Origin: Cystobacter fuscus DSM 2262
GTDB lineage: Bacteria; Myxococcota; Myxococcia; Myxococcales; Myxococcaceae
Assembly (NCBI RefSeq): GCF_000335475.2
Contig: NZ_ANAH02000017.1
Location: 227,539-291,538 of the forward strand
Length of the DNA stretch: 64,000 nucleotides
Direction of reading: 5' to 3'
Position 1 is the first letter of the stretch. The number at the start of each line of letters is the position of its first letter. The notes beneath the pieces are model-generated. The model worked only from the letters and a program-made list of their open reading frames with translations, was not told the origin of the DNA and did not search any database. Both the position numbers and the translations under genes were made by a program. Below, piece after piece: positions 26,003 through 41,702 of this stretch.

Positions 26003-28522
26003 TCAAGGGCAGCGCAGGACTTGTAGCCGCAGCTCCGCGCCGCCCTCGGGCACCTGGGCGAAAGGGCGTGCGTCCGCGTGGACGAACCCACGCACGTCCA
26101 GGCTCGCCTCGGTGCGGTAGCCCAGCTCCTCACACAGGTGTTGCGTCAGGACATGCGAGTTGATCGTGACGACACCCCGATACCCTCGTGCGCGGGCCGC
26201 GCCGATCACCGTGGTCTCGAGTTCGCGCGCGACCCGAGCCACCTCTCGCTGCCCCGTGGCCGCCAGCAGCAGCACGTAGACCCATTCGCCTGGACCCGGT
26301 TCGGACGGCTGGTGACACCAGGGCGCCATGAGCGCGCTCATGATGGCGTCCAACGCTCGCAGTCGCGGAGCGACCACGAAGAGACCCTCCCGTTCGTGGG
26401 TATGTACCCGGGACAGATCGGCGGCCACCACGCACCCCACCAGTCCCCCGCGTCCATCGACGGCCACGAAGGACAGGCCCTCCATCACGCAGGCATCCAG
26501 GTAGCTGGCGAACAACGCATGCAGATCGGCGCGTGTCGCTCCGAGCGCCTGTTTGAGCGGGTCGATCTCGTCGAAGCGGTCAGCGAGCAGGTTCACCGCC
26601 GCCGTGCCGAGCGCATCACGCGCCGCCTCCAAGGGGCGAACCGTGAGCGTTCCGTGTGGGACTTCCAGGCGGGCTCCCCGCCGCAGCGCGGCGAGCGAGG
26701 GGGCCGCGTAGAACTGCTCGAGGGACACCGGCTTGCCAGCCTCGCGCAGCCTGCGCAGCAGGTCCACCGCGAGCAGTGAGGTTCCTCCCGCCTGGAAGAA
26801 ATCGGTGTCCTCCTCGATGGGCGCCCGAGGCAGCACCGCGTGCCAGGCGGCCGAGAAGGGATCCTCTCCGAGTGCCGCGGCCGTTCTCCCGAGCGCGAGC
26901 AGCCGTTGGCGATCGAGCTTTCCATTGGGCAGCAGTGGCAAGTGCTCGATGAGGGCGAGGGCGGGCCGTGCATGGGGCGGCAGCTCCGCCTCGCACACCG
27001 CACGCAAGGCCTCCAGGGTCACCGCTCCAGGCTCGCGCGGCTGGACGAAGCCGAGCAGCGAGGGCCCCTCCGCGTCTTCCCGCACCAGCGCCACGACGGC
27101 CAGGACCCCCTCGCAGCGCAGGAGCACGCGCTCGAGCTCGGCGAGCTCGAAGCGGTTGCCCAGCAGCTTGACCTGCCGGTCCCGGCGGCCCTCGTGGAGC
27201 AACATCCAACCGCCATCGCTGGGGTCACGGACCATCCGGCCGAGGTCTCCGGTGTCGTAGCGTCCTCCCTCCTCCGTCCATGCCGAGACCCCACCGGGGC
27301 CGAGATGGCCGAGCGAGAGGTTCGCGCCCCGCACATGGAGGATGCCCCGCTCGCCGACCTTCACGGGGGCCCCCGTTTCATCGAGCAGCTCGAGGGTGGT
27401 GTTGTCGATGGGTCGCCCGATGGGAACGGGGTCCTCTCCCGCGCGGCACACGTGCGCCGTGACGTCGCCCATGACCTCGGTGCTGCCATAGAGGTTGAGC
27501 AGCACGTCGCCCGGTCGCCGCGCGAGGAACGCCTCGGCGAGCGGGGAGGGCAGGGGCTCTCCGCTGCAAGTCCACAGGTGCAACTTCGGCACGGGCACAC
27601 CTGAATCACCGGGTGGAGGGGACAGATGCGGCAGCAGAAGTCGCAGCAAGGAGGGGACGACGATCAACCGGCTCACGCCGTGGCGCGCCGCGAAGGCGAG
27701 CAGGCGCTCGGGTTGCTTTTCGAGGCCATCGGGTGCGATGGCCACGGGGACTCCCTGTAGGAGCGCGCCGAACAGCTCCCAGATGGAGTCGACGAAGCCC
27801 AGAGGGGTCTTGAAACAGCACACCTCGCCCTCGGCGAAGGGGAAGGCCCGCCACATCCATTGGAAGCGGTTCTGCGCCGCCCGGTGCGGCAGACATACGC
27901 CGCGGGGCCGTCCGGTGCTGCCCGAGGTGTAGAGCACCGCGAAGGGCCGCTCGCCCGCTGGCGGGGAGGTGGACTCGGGTCGCTCGGAGTCTTCTCCCTC
28001 CAGGTCGAGGGGCGCACGCGGGTCGAACACCCAATACGGGCATGGGGGGGCGAGTTGCCGCACGAGCGATTCGTGCTCGGGTCCGGCCACGATGAGCGAG
28101 AGAGCCGCCTCGGCGGCGATGTGGGCCAGCCGCGCGAGGGGATAGGTGGGATCGAGGGGCAGATAGGCACCGCCCGCTCGCAGCACGGCGAACAGGACCT
28201 CGGCCATGGCCGGCCCTCGCGACATGCACACGCCCACGAGCGGCGTCGCCTGGGGCGCGGACGAGGACGCCGTGCGCAACCGCGTCCGCACCCCACGTGC
28301 GAGTCGATGGGTCCGCGTGTCCAGCTCCTGGAAGCTGATGGAGCCCTCATCCGTGAGGAGCGCCGGTTTGTCGCGGCGCGCCGGGTTGGCCGTCAGCATC
28401 CGCGCGAGGGCGTCCTCCAGGGTCCAGTTCGCCGAGAGGGGATGAGGGGGGCCATGCATCACGCTCCACATGAAGACCGCAGCCTGCACCGGCTCGGCCG
28501 TGCTGTTGAAGCCTGGGCTCAT
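26003..28522 (-). CDS. Ebony-like non-ribosomal peptide synthetase: adenylation, carrier and GNAT-like domains
   Basis: 839 residues. The ATG at 28522 overlaps the kinase stop (ATGA). Adenylation motifs are LYTSGSTGRPRG (197-208), LYGSTE (345-349), YDTGDLG (422-428), GRRDRQVKLLG and LPNGK with Lys535. The carrier domain has GGTS with Ser582 as the phosphopantetheine site. There is no condensation domain; residues ~625-839 look like a GNAT-type acyltransferase (VTINSHVLTQHLCEELGYRTE). This A-T-GNAT order and length match insect Ebony (about 880 residues), which joins beta-alanine to amines. Read by eye, the specificity pocket begins Val244-Asp245-Trp248, the pattern I recall for beta-alanine. 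The product is probably an aminoacyl-amine; the amine is unknown. Confidence 0.8.
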   Translation of the reverse strand: MSPGFNSTAEPVQAAVFMWSVMHGPPHPLSANWTLEDALARMLTANPARRDKPALLTDEGSISFQELDTRTHRLARGVRTRLRTASSSAPQATPLVGVCMSRGPAMAEVLFAVLRAGGAYLPLDPTYPLARLAHIAAEAALSLIVAGPEHESLVRQLAPPCPYWVFDPRAPLDLEGEDSERPESTSPPAGERPFAVLYTSGSTGRPRGVCLPHRAAQNRFQWMWRAFPFAEGEVCCFKTPLGFVDSIWELFGALLQGVPVAIAPDGLEKQPERLLAFAARHGVSRLIVVPSLLRLLLPHLSPPPGDSGVPVPKLHLWTCSGEPLPSPLAEAFLARRPGDVLLNLYGSTEVMGDVTAHVCRAGEDPVPIGRPIDNTTLELLDETGAPVKVGERGILHVRGANLSLGHLGPGGVSAWTEEGGRYDTGDLGRMVRDPSDGGWMLLHEGRRDRQVKLLGNRFELAELERVLLRCEGVLAVVALVREDAEGPSLLGFVQPREPGAVTLEALRAVCEAELPPHARPALALIEHLPLLPNGKLDRQRLLALGRTAAALGEDPFSAAWHAVLPRAPIEEDTDFFQAGGTSLLAVDLLRRLREAGKPVSLEQFYAAPSLAALRRGARLEVPHGTLTVRPLEAARDALGTAAVNLLADRFDEIDPLKQALGATRADLHALFASYLDACVMEGLSFVAVDGRGGLVGCVVAADLSRVHTHEREGLFVVAPRLRALDAIMSALMAPWCHQPSEPGPGEWVYVLLLAATGQREVARVARELETTVIGAARARGYRGVVTINSHVLTQHLCEELGYRTEASLDVRGFVHADARPFAQVPEGGAELRLQVLRCP

Positions 28523-31074
28523 GCGTGATGCGAGGAGTGTTCAGCGGCCGGGATGACGGTGGGAAGCGTGAAGAAGAAGGTGCTCCCCCTTCCTGGTTGG
28601 CTCTGGACCCAGATGCGTCCTCCGTGGGCTTCGACGAGCCCCTTCACGATGGCGAGTCCCAGACCGGCTCCTTGCTTGTTTCCCGCGGAGGCCTGCCAGA
28701 AGGGCTCGAAGAGGTGCGGCAGGTTCTCCTTTGGAATCCCAGCGCCCGTGTCGCTCACGGAGAAGCGCATCATGTGCCCCGCCGGCTCGGCCCGAAGCGC
28801 GATCCGTCCACCCGCGGGTGTGAACTTGAGCGCGTTGCCGAGCAGGTTCGAGAGGATCTGGATCACCCGGTCACGGTCGGCGAAGACAGGTGGCGCGTCC
28901 TCCGCGACGGCGACCGTGAGCTGGATGGACTTCTCCTCCGTGAGCGCGCGATGCAACTCGGCGGCCTCCCTGACGAGCCGCGCGGTCTGCTCCAAGCCGC
29001 GCTCCACCGACAGGCGGCCGGCCTCCATCCGGGCGACGTCCAGCAAGTCCTGGATGAGCCGGGTTGCCCGGTCGACCGCCTTTTGTATGGACTCGAGCGA
29101 TGTCGTGTCGGCGATTCTCTTCTCGGGTGGAGACGTCAGGAACTTCCTGGCGCTCAGGGAGATGACATTCAGCGGAGTGCGGAGATCGTGGGCGACGACC
29201 CGGAGGACCTCATCGCGAGTACGCGTGGCCTGCCCGGACTGTTCATGCAAGCGGGCATTGTCGATGGCGAGCGCGGCGCGATGGGCGAGCTCTTCGGCGA
29301 GGGAGAGGTCCCGGGCGCCGTAGCGGCGCCCTGACTCGGACATCGTGAGGATGATCGCGCCCAGGACGCGCTCTCGCGTGGCGAGGGGCACGACGATGCC
29401 CGAGCGGGACTCGAGGCGGTGGAGCAGTTCCAGGTGACGGGCGTCCCTCGCCGTCGCCTCGAGTATCGCTTCGGGGATTTCCGGGACGAGCGCCGGCTTT
29501 CCCGTCTGGAGGACGTGGGCGACGATGTCTCCCTTCTGGGTCAGGTCATGGGGGTAGGCGGTGATCATCTCGCGCAGCAGGTGTGCCTTCTCCGGGGAAG
29601 CCGCCATGATTTCCACCCACTGCACCCGCCCGCCTTCATCGAAGAGGTCGATCATGCACCAGTCGGCCAGCGCGGGAACGGCCAACCCCGCGACGGTGGC
29701 CAGGGTGGTCCGGGGCTCGAGCGAGGCCGCGAGCCGCGGACCCGCCTCGGCCAGGAAGCGCCACGCCTGTTCGAGCTGCTTGCGCTCGGAAATGTCCTGG
29801 ATCTGCGCGATGAAGTGGAGCGGCTCACCCCGAGAGTCGCGCACCAGGGAGGCTGTCAGCAGGATGGTCACGAGGTGGCCATCCTTGTGGATGTAGCGCT
29901 TCTCCATCTGATAGGTGCTGAGCTCTCCTTGGATCAGTCGGCGCACGTTCTCCAGGTCCAACTCCAGGTCCTCGGCGCAGGTGATGTCCTGGAACGTCTT
30001 GGTGAGGAGTTCCTGCTGCGAATAACCGAGGAGCTCGCACAGTGCGCCGTTCACGTTCAGGAAATGGCCGTCCAGACCGGTCAGGGACATTCCGATCGGT
30101 GCGTGCTCGAACGAGGTCCGGAATCGCTCCTCGCTGTCGCGGAGTGCTTCCGCGGACCGGTGCCGCGCATCCATCAGGGAGAGGGTGCTCGCATTCCACC
30201 CGACCACGAGCAGGACGGCGGCCATCGTGATGACCACGAAGACAGAGATGCCCAACGTGGCCCCGTAGAGCCCCAGCCGTTCACCCAGGAGCAGGACTCC
30301 ACCCACCAGCAGGGGGATGAGGATGGTCGCGGGGAGCAGCCGGCGCGCCATGATGCCCCCGATGTCGTCTCGCAGGAGCAGGCGTGTCAGCCCTCGCTCG
30401 GGATGGACGGACAGGACGCCGAGCGACAGCAGCAGGAAGAGGAGCGCTGAATGGACCGCCATGGGCAAGGAGGGCGGTAGGTGGAAGACGAGCCGTTCGG
30501 GCTCGAACAGGCTCTCCTCCAGGTAGAGGTACCCGATGAGGACCAGGGTGGAGAGGAGCATGACGACCAGGGCCAGGAGCCGGGCTGGGAGCCACCCCTG
30601 GCGGGTCCTGACATGCATGAGCAGGAGCATCAGCCCCGTGAGACAGAAGCTCAATGCGGTCGAGGGCGCGGGCCGTCCCGGGAGCTTCGGGGTCAGCTGC
30701 TGGACGGTCTCGCTGAAGAGCAGGATGTCGATTCCAAGGTCGGCCCCGGAGATGTACTCGGAGAGGGTCAGGCCCCCCAACAGCAGGGTCGTGAGCGCCA
30801 GGGCCTGACCTGTTCCTCGCCGCCATGGGTTCGCCTTTTCTTCGTGGAGCAGCCAGAGCGCGGTGCCGCTCAGGATGAAGCCCACCGCGGTGTTCGGCAT
30901 CATGATGCCCGCGCCTGGCCAGGGAACGAGTTGGATGAGGAGCCTGCTCGCCAGGGACCAGCCGAGCAGATCCAGAACCGCAACCAGAACGGCGAGCCCA
31001 CTCGCGACTGGCACCAGCCATGCGAGCACCCGCTCGAACCGATGGAGAGAACCGCTATGCGGCGACGTCGTCAT
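28519..31074 (-). CDS. Multidomain membrane histidine kinase (MASE-like, PAS, GAF, HisKA, HATPase)
   Basis: About 851 residues from the ATG at 31074; there is no clear ribosome site, and the frame continues upstream. The N-terminal ~320 residues hold roughly eight membrane helices (VASGLAVLVAVLDLLGW, AVGFILSGTALWLL, LALVVMLLSTLVLIGYLYL and others), as in MASE-type sensor modules. A PAS domain (FRTSFEHAPIGMSLTGLDG) with a PAC tail, and a GAF domain (RSGIVVPLATRERVLGAI) follow. The transmitter has the H-box HDLRTPLNVIS and ATPase boxes LLGNALKFTPAGG, SDTGAGI and GAGLGLAIVKG. Its stop overlaps the start of the Ebony-like synthetase (ATGA), so both are translated together. No response regulator is adjacent. 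Confidence 0.88.
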   Translation of the reverse strand: MTTSPHSGSLHRFERVLAWLVPVASGLAVLVAVLDLLGWSLASRLLIQLVPWPGAGIMMPNTAVGFILSGTALWLLHEEKANPWRRGTGQALALTTLLLGGLTLSEYISGADLGIDILLFSETVQQLTPKLPGRPAPSTALSFCLTGLMLLLMHVRTRQGWLPARLLALVVMLLSTLVLIGYLYLEESLFEPERLVFHLPPSLPMAVHSALLFLLLSLGVLSVHPERGLTRLLLRDDIGGIMARRLLPATILIPLLVGGVLLLGERLGLYGATLGISVFVVITMAAVLLVVGWNASTLSLMDARHRSAEALRDSEERFRTSFEHAPIGMSLTGLDGHFLNVNGALCELLGYSQQELLTKTFQDITCAEDLELDLENVRRLIQGELSTYQMEKRYIHKDGHLVTILLTASLVRDSRGEPLHFIAQIQDISERKQLEQAWRFLAEAGPRLAASLEPRTTLATVAGLAVPALADWCMIDLFDEGGRVQWVEIMAASPEKAHLLREMITAYPHDLTQKGDIVAHVLQTGKPALVPEIPEAILEATARDARHLELLHRLESRSGIVVPLATRERVLGAIILTMSESGRRYGARDLSLAEELAHRAALAIDNARLHEQSGQATRTRDEVLRVVAHDLRTPLNVISLSARKFLTSPPEKRIADTTSLESIQKAVDRATRLIQDLLDVARMEAGRLSVERGLEQTARLVREAAELHRALTEEKSIQLTVAVAEDAPPVFADRDRVIQILSNLLGNALKFTPAGGRIALRAEPAGHMMRFSVSDTGAGIPKENLPHLFEPFWQASAGNKQGAGLGLAIVKGLVEAHGGRIWVQSQPGRGSTFFFTLPTVIPAAEHSSHHA

Positions 31075-31468
31075 GGGTCTCGAGCAACCACTGTGCCCCG
31101 GACGGGGCGCAGATGCCGTCCTCGAATGGAGTGCGGTCAAGACCCGAACACCGTGGGCAGGGGAAGTCGTGCCGGACGTGCTGCTCGCGCCAGGCACCAT
31201 TGTCCGCGGGGGTTGGGAGACGTGTGCCGTCCGACGATGCACGGCCTCGCTCCACTCCACGCTCGCCAGGGTAGGCGGCACCCTGGATTGCGCTCGTGGG
31301 TCCTCTCCATGAAGTTCCCGGACCCGCTCGGAGCAAGTTTCCAGCTCCGGGAAGAGCGGCCGGGCAGGTCTGGCTCGTGGCGGGTGGACCCCGGCGAGTC
31401 AGGAGCCTCGTTCTACCCTCTACGGATGACGAGGCGGCCATCCCTCCCCTCGTTCAGGGAGGCGAGCT
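31075..31468. other. Intergenic region without recognisable genes
   Basis: 394 bases between the kinase start and the end of the homogentisate dioxygenase gene, both on the minus strand. I see no credible coding frame, terminator or operator. It should contain the promoter of the kinase-synthetase operon. Confidence 0.5.
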
Positions 31469-32779
31469 TCATTGTCCGGCGCCGCCCTTCGCGGGCACCT
31501 GGGCCTTGCGGAGCTCACCCCAGCAGGCGTCGTAATCCGATTGCAGGGTCGGGCTCTCCATCGCCGCGCTCGTCGGCGCGATGACCCAGCGCGTCTCGAA
31601 CATGAAGGCGAGCGTGTTGTCGATCTTCCGCGGCGCGAGGTCCGCGGCCACCGCCTCCTCGTAGGTCTTCCGGTCGGGGCCGTGGGAGCTCATGCAGTTG
31701 TGGAGCGACACTCCGCCCGGCACGAACTGGTCCGCCTTGGCGTCGTAGACACCGTGGACCAGCCCCATCATCTCGCTCATCACGTTGCGATGGAACCACG
31801 GCGGCCGGAACGTGTGCTCGGCGACCATCCACCGGGGCGGGAAGATCACGAAGTCGCAGTTGGCGGTCCCAGGCGTCTCACTCGGCGACGTGAGCACCGT
31901 GAAGATCGACGGATCCGGGTGATCGAAGCTCACCGTGTTGATGGTGTTGAATCGCGCGAGATCATACGTGTACGGCACGTGCGTGCCATGCCACGCGACG
32001 ACGTCGAACGGCGAGTGCTCGAGCGTCGTCTCCCAGAGGTGGCCCTGGAACTTCTGCACGACGCGCGTCGGCCGCTCGATGTCCTCGTAGCTCGCCGTGG
32101 GTGCCAGGAAGTCCCGCGCATTGGCGAGGCCATTGGAGCCGATGGGGCCCAGCTCGGGGAGCCGGAACGGCGCGCCGTAGTTCTCGCAGATGTAGCCGCG
32201 CACCGGCCCGTCCGGCAGCTCCACGCGCATGCGCACCCCGCGCGGGATGAGCGCCATGTGCCCGGGCGCAACCCGCAGCACACCCATCTCGGTCACGAGC
32301 CGGAGTGCCCCGGACTGCGGCACGATGAGCAGCTCCCCGTCGGCGTTGAAGAACGCGGTGTCGACCATGGACGCGTTCGCGGCGTAGACGTGCATCGCCG
32401 CGCCCGTGCCGAGGGCGGGCGAGCCATTGCCGCCCATCGTGAACAGCCCCTCGAGCAACGTCGTCGGCTCCGTGGGCAGCGGCAGTGGATTCCAGCGCAG
32501 CCGGTTGGGCGTCGGCGGAACCTCGTCGAACGGCCCGCTGCGCAGGTGACGTGCTTCCGTCCGACGGTACGGCGGGTGGGTCGCGCTCGGCCTCAGCCGG
32601 TAGAACCACGTCCGCCGGTTCTCACCGCGCGGAGCGGTGAAGGCCGTGCCCGAAATCTGCTCGGCGTAGAGGCCGAACGCGACGCGCTGCGGCGTGTTCT
32701 GGCCGACAGGAAGCGCACCGGGGATGGCCTCCGATGCATGCTCGTTCCCGAAGCCCGAGAGAGAGTGGCTGGTGTCCAT
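31469..32779 (-). CDS. hmgA: Homogentisate 1,2-dioxygenase
   Basis: 436 residues, the usual length. It opens with [17 protein letters not shown] and contains [13 protein letters not shown] and [19 protein letters not shown], strongly conserved in this enzyme. The iron ligands are the His and Glu spaced six apart in [11 protein letters not shown] and the later His in [12 protein letters not shown]. It opens the aromatic ring of homogentisate to maleylacetoacetate in tyrosine and phenylalanine breakdown. The MarR gene lies just upstream on the same strand. A clear promoter sits in the short gap so close to the ATG that the transcript is probably leaderless. Maleylacetoacetate isomerase and fumarylacetoacetase are not in this window. 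Confidence 0.97.
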   Translation of the reverse strand: MDTSHSLSGFGNEHASEAIPGALPVGQNTPQRVAFGLYAEQISGTAFTAPRGENRRTWFYRLRPSATHPPYRRTEARHLRSGPFDEVPPTPNRLRWNPLPLPTEPTTLLEGLFTMGGNGSPALGTGAAMHVYAANASMVDTAFFNADGELLIVPQSGALRLVTEMGVLRVAPGHMALIPRGVRMRVELPDGPVRGYICENYGAPFRLPELGPIGSNGLANARDFLAPTASYEDIERPTRVVQKFQGHLWETTLEHSPFDVVAWHGTHVPYTYDLARFNTINTVSFDHPDPSIFTVLTSPSETPGTANCDFVIFPPRWMVAEHTFRPPWFHRNVMSEMMGLVHGVYDAKADQFVPGGVSLHNCMSSHGPDRKTYEEAVAADLAPRKIDNTLAFMFETRWVIAPTSAAMESPTLQSDYDACWGELRKAQVPAKGGAGQ

Positions 32780-32788
32780 GGCGCCCAG

Positions 32789-32816
32789 ATAGTAACGGAT
32801 GAAACCAGTTTGACAA
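32789..32816 (-). promoter_or_regulatory. Sigma-70-type promoter of hmgA, apparently leaderless
   Basis: On the minus strand TTGTCA (32811-32816) and TACTAT (32789-32794) are separated by 16 bases. The -10 box ends only 9 bases before the A of the hmgA ATG, so transcription should start at or within a few bases of the start codon, leaving no ribosome-binding site. The promoter lies in the 39-base gap after the MarR gene. Confidence 0.55.
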
Positions 32817-32818
32817 GG

Positions 32819-33286
32819 TCACGGCTCTCGCTTCAGAGAGCGGTTCGCACTGTGCTCGACACGCTCGAGCAGCGAGCGCAGCATCGCCCGTTCGCCGGGC
32901 TTCAGGTCGGCGAGCACCTCGGCCTCGGCCTCGAGCGCCGCGGGGGCCACGCGCTCGTAGATGCGGCGGCCCGCGGCGGTCAGCGACAAGCGGCGTGAGC
33001 GTGCGTCGCTCTCGCTCGTGGCGCGCCGCACCATGCCTCGTTCCTCGAGGGAACGCGCGGCGCGGCTCACGGGGACCTTCTCCATCCGCGTGCGTTTGAC
33101 GAGCTCGAGCTGCGTGCGATCGCCGTCCTCCCCGAGCACCGCGATGAGCCGCCACTCCTGCGTGCTCAGGCCGTATTGCTCCGCGTACACGCGCGCGATC
33201 CGTTGGCTGACGACGTTCGCGGCGACCGAGAGGCGGTACGGGAGGAACTCATCGAGGCTCAGGCTCACGGGGCGCGTTCGGCTCAT
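32819..33286 (-). CDS. MarR-family transcriptional regulator, probable regulator of hmgA
   Basis: 155 residues. The MarR winged helix is clear: LSTQEWRLIAVLGEDG, LVKRTRMEKVPVSRAARSLEERGMVRR, then SESDARSRRLSLTAAG for the wing. It lies 39 bases upstream of hmgA on the same strand, and MarR proteins commonly sense aromatic acids, so control of homogentisate breakdown is the natural inference. On the minus strand ACTATAACT stands 7 bases upstream of the ATG and could be a -10 box of a second leaderless promoter. Confidence 0.9.
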   Translation of the reverse strand: MSRTRPVSLSLDEFLPYRLSVAANVVSQRIARVYAEQYGLSTQEWRLIAVLGEDGDRTQLELVKRTRMEKVPVSRAARSLEERGMVRRATSESDARSRRLSLTAAGRRIYERVAPAALEAEAEVLADLKPGERAMLRSLLERVEHSANRSLKREP

Positions 33287-33492
33287 CGCGCCGAGTTATA
33301 GTGGGCGCCCCCTCGGGGCAACCCGCGAGTGTGCACCCGAACGCATCGGCCGCGCCCCCGGGGCCGGTGTCCGTCCCAGGGCCTACAGGTGCGAGCAAGA
33401 TGGTCAGGGGAGGGCTTTCCCGGCCGCCTGGTGGGCGTCCCCTTGTTCCGGGGGCCGACGCGCCGCGGCGAGGGTATCTCCACCTTGGGGGC

Positions 33493-33930
33493 ATGGCGGA
33501 CCTGTTCCAGCTCTTCGCGGTATCGGCCGTGGTCATGGGCATCTCCCAGACCATCACCCGGGAGCGCATCTTCGCGCCCCTGCGTGAGCGGCTGGGGGGC
33601 AAGGAGAGGTTCTGCGGCTACCTGGTTTCCTGCCCTTATTGCACCTCGCACTACGTGGCCTTCGTGCTGGTGCCGCTCACGGGCACCTATCCCATCCGGG
33701 TGGTGGTGGGCGGCTGGGTGGGAATGGTGCTGAACTGGTTCCTCTCGTCCATCCTCCTCACCGTCATCGCCGCCTTCTTCCGGGTCCTCTTCTGGTTCGT
33801 GGACGAGGCCCAGGGCCTGGTGCGCCGACGTCAGCGGACCGAGGAGGAAGAGGTGGCGACCCAGCGTGTCATCCGCGAGCAGGCCGAGCGGCAACTGCCC
33901 GACGAGCCGGGTGCGGACGCCCCGCACTGA
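33493..33930 (+). CDS. Small membrane protein with CPYC motif (DUF1360-like)
   Basis: 145 residues from the ATG at 33493, preceded by GGGGG. About three hydrophobic segments (LFAVSAVVMGISQTI, YVAFVLVPLTGTY, WFLSSILLTVIAAFFRVLFWFV) surround the conserved YLVSCPYCTSHYVAF, similar to the CPYC core of DUF1360 proteins. The C-terminal ~45 residues are strongly charged and cytoplasmic-looking. The function of the family is unknown. The next gene follows after 40 bases on the same strand. Confidence 0.65.
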   Translation: MADLFQLFAVSAVVMGISQTITRERIFAPLRERLGGKERFCGYLVSCPYCTSHYVAFVLVPLTGTYPIRVVVGGWVGMVLNWFLSSILLTVIAAFFRVLFWFVDEAQGLVRRRQRTEEEEVATQRVIREQAERQLPDEPGADAPH

Positions 33931-33970
33931 GGGCGGCTGGCGGTTGCGAGAGGGGAGGGGAGGGCGTTAA

Positions 33971-34288
33971 GTGGCCCGCATGTCCTCGAACGCTAATTCC
34001 GTGGGCGGCACGCTCGCCATCGAGGTGGAAATCCGCAAGGAGAAGGTGTCCGCGCTCCGGCGGGTGGCCACGCGGGTGGAGTCGTTGTTGGAGGAGTTGA
34101 AGCAGGTGGAGCAGTCCCTGGCCGGCACGCGGGGCCCCGAGCGGGCGCGCTGGGTGGCGCGGCACAAGGAGCTGCGGGCCGAGGCGGACAAGCAGCGCTG
34201 GTACCTCATCGTGCAGCGCGAGGCCATGGGCCTGTACCACCACGACGACGTCTACGAGCTGTACCGCCTGCCCGCGCCGGTGGAGTAG
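33971..34288 (+). CDS. Conserved hypothetical coiled-coil protein
   Basis: 105 residues from a GTG at 33971, with GGAGGG 7 bases upstream; an ATG at 33980 is the alternative. The middle (KEKVSALRRVATRVESLLEE and following) is a charged, heptad-rich helix, and the end is an aromatic stretch (GLYHHDDVYELYRLP). I do not recognise the family. It runs convergently with the CheR gene and may form a small unit with the DUF1360-like gene. Confidence 0.65.
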   Translation: MARMSSNANSVGGTLAIEVEIRKEKVSALRRVATRVESLLEELKQVEQSLAGTRGPERARWVARHKELRAEADKQRWYLIVQREAMGLYHHDDVYELYRLPAPVE

Positions 34289-34295
34289 GGCGGCC

Positions 34296-35150
34296 TCACG
34301 CCCGGCGCCGGTAGATGCGCTCCTCGGCGTCCACCTCGTCGTAGTCGTTCTCCAGCACCGTGTGGCGCAGCGTCTCGCCGCGCCCCAGCACCAGCACCCC
34401 GAAGCGGCGCAAGGACTGGTGCAACAGCCGGTGGACGCGTGCCTGCAGGGGCGCGCCGAAGTAGATGAGCACGTTGCGGCAGAGCACCACGTTGAACTCG
34501 TTGAACGTGCCGTCGCTCACCAGGTTGTGCTGTGCGAAGACGACGTTCTTGCGCAGCGAGGCCTTGAAGATCGCGTGATCGTAGTTGGCCGTGTAGTAGT
34601 CGCTGAAGGCGGCGGTGCCGCCGGCGCGCATGTAGTTGGACGTGTACTCGCGCATGTGCTCCAGCGGGAAGATGCCCGACTTGGCCCGCTCCACCACGGC
34701 CACGTTCATGTCCGTGGCGTAGATGCGGCTGCGCTCGTACAGCCCCACCTCCTGCAGCAGGATGGCGAGCGAGTACACCTCTTCTCCCGTGGAACACCCC
34801 GCGTGCCAGATGCGCACGAAGGGGGCGGAGAAGAGGTGGGGCACCACCTGTTCGCGAAACGCCCGGAAGAAGGTGGGGTCGCGGAACATGGTGGTGGTGT
34901 TCACCGACAGGTGTTGCAGCAGCATGTCCATCGCCGCCGAGTCGTGCAGCACCTTGGCCTGAAGCGCGGAGAGGCTCTCCAGCTTCAGGGCATGAACCAT
35001 GTTCCACACCCGCCGCCGTAACGACATGCGGGCATAGCCCCGGAAGTCCAGGCCATAGCGTCGCAGGATGCCCTCGAGGAGGAGATCCAGCTCGATGTCC
35101 TCGAGAGCTTCCTCGACCTGTCCTTCCGCGCGTGGCCTGGCTTCCGTCAT
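34296..35150 (-). CDS. CheR-type protein-glutamate methyltransferase
   Basis: 284 residues from the ATG at 35150 with AGGGG upstream, only 5 bases after the stop of the HAMP-array kinase. An N-terminal helical part (RRYGLDFRGYARMSLRRRV) precedes the SAM-binding domain: WHAGCSTGEEVYSLAILL is motif I, and FNVVLCRNVLIYF is the typical CheR motif IV. CheR methylates glutamates of chemoreceptors; outside chemotaxis clusters, CheR homologues accompany complex sensor kinases. There is no receptor or CheA here, so the target may be the neighbouring HAMP kinase (inference). Confidence 0.92.
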   Translation of the reverse strand: MTEARPRAEGQVEEALEDIELDLLLEGILRRYGLDFRGYARMSLRRRVWNMVHALKLESLSALQAKVLHDSAAMDMLLQHLSVNTTTMFRDPTFFRAFREQVVPHLFSAPFVRIWHAGCSTGEEVYSLAILLQEVGLYERSRIYATDMNVAVVERAKSGIFPLEHMREYTSNYMRAGGTAAFSDYYTANYDHAIFKASLRKNVVFAQHNLVSDGTFNEFNVVLCRNVLIYFGAPLQARVHRLLHQSLRRFGVLVLGRGETLRHTVLENDYDEVDAEERIYRRRA

Positions 35151-35155
35151 GCCAA

Positions 35156-41611
<6,456 letters not shown>

Positions 41612-41702
41612 GGTGGGAGACATCTCCTGTGCTGCGGGTCGGGGGGCGGACGGGTCGGGGGGCGGACCGCCGCGGGAGGTAGGACGAGGCATGGGAGTGG
41701 GC

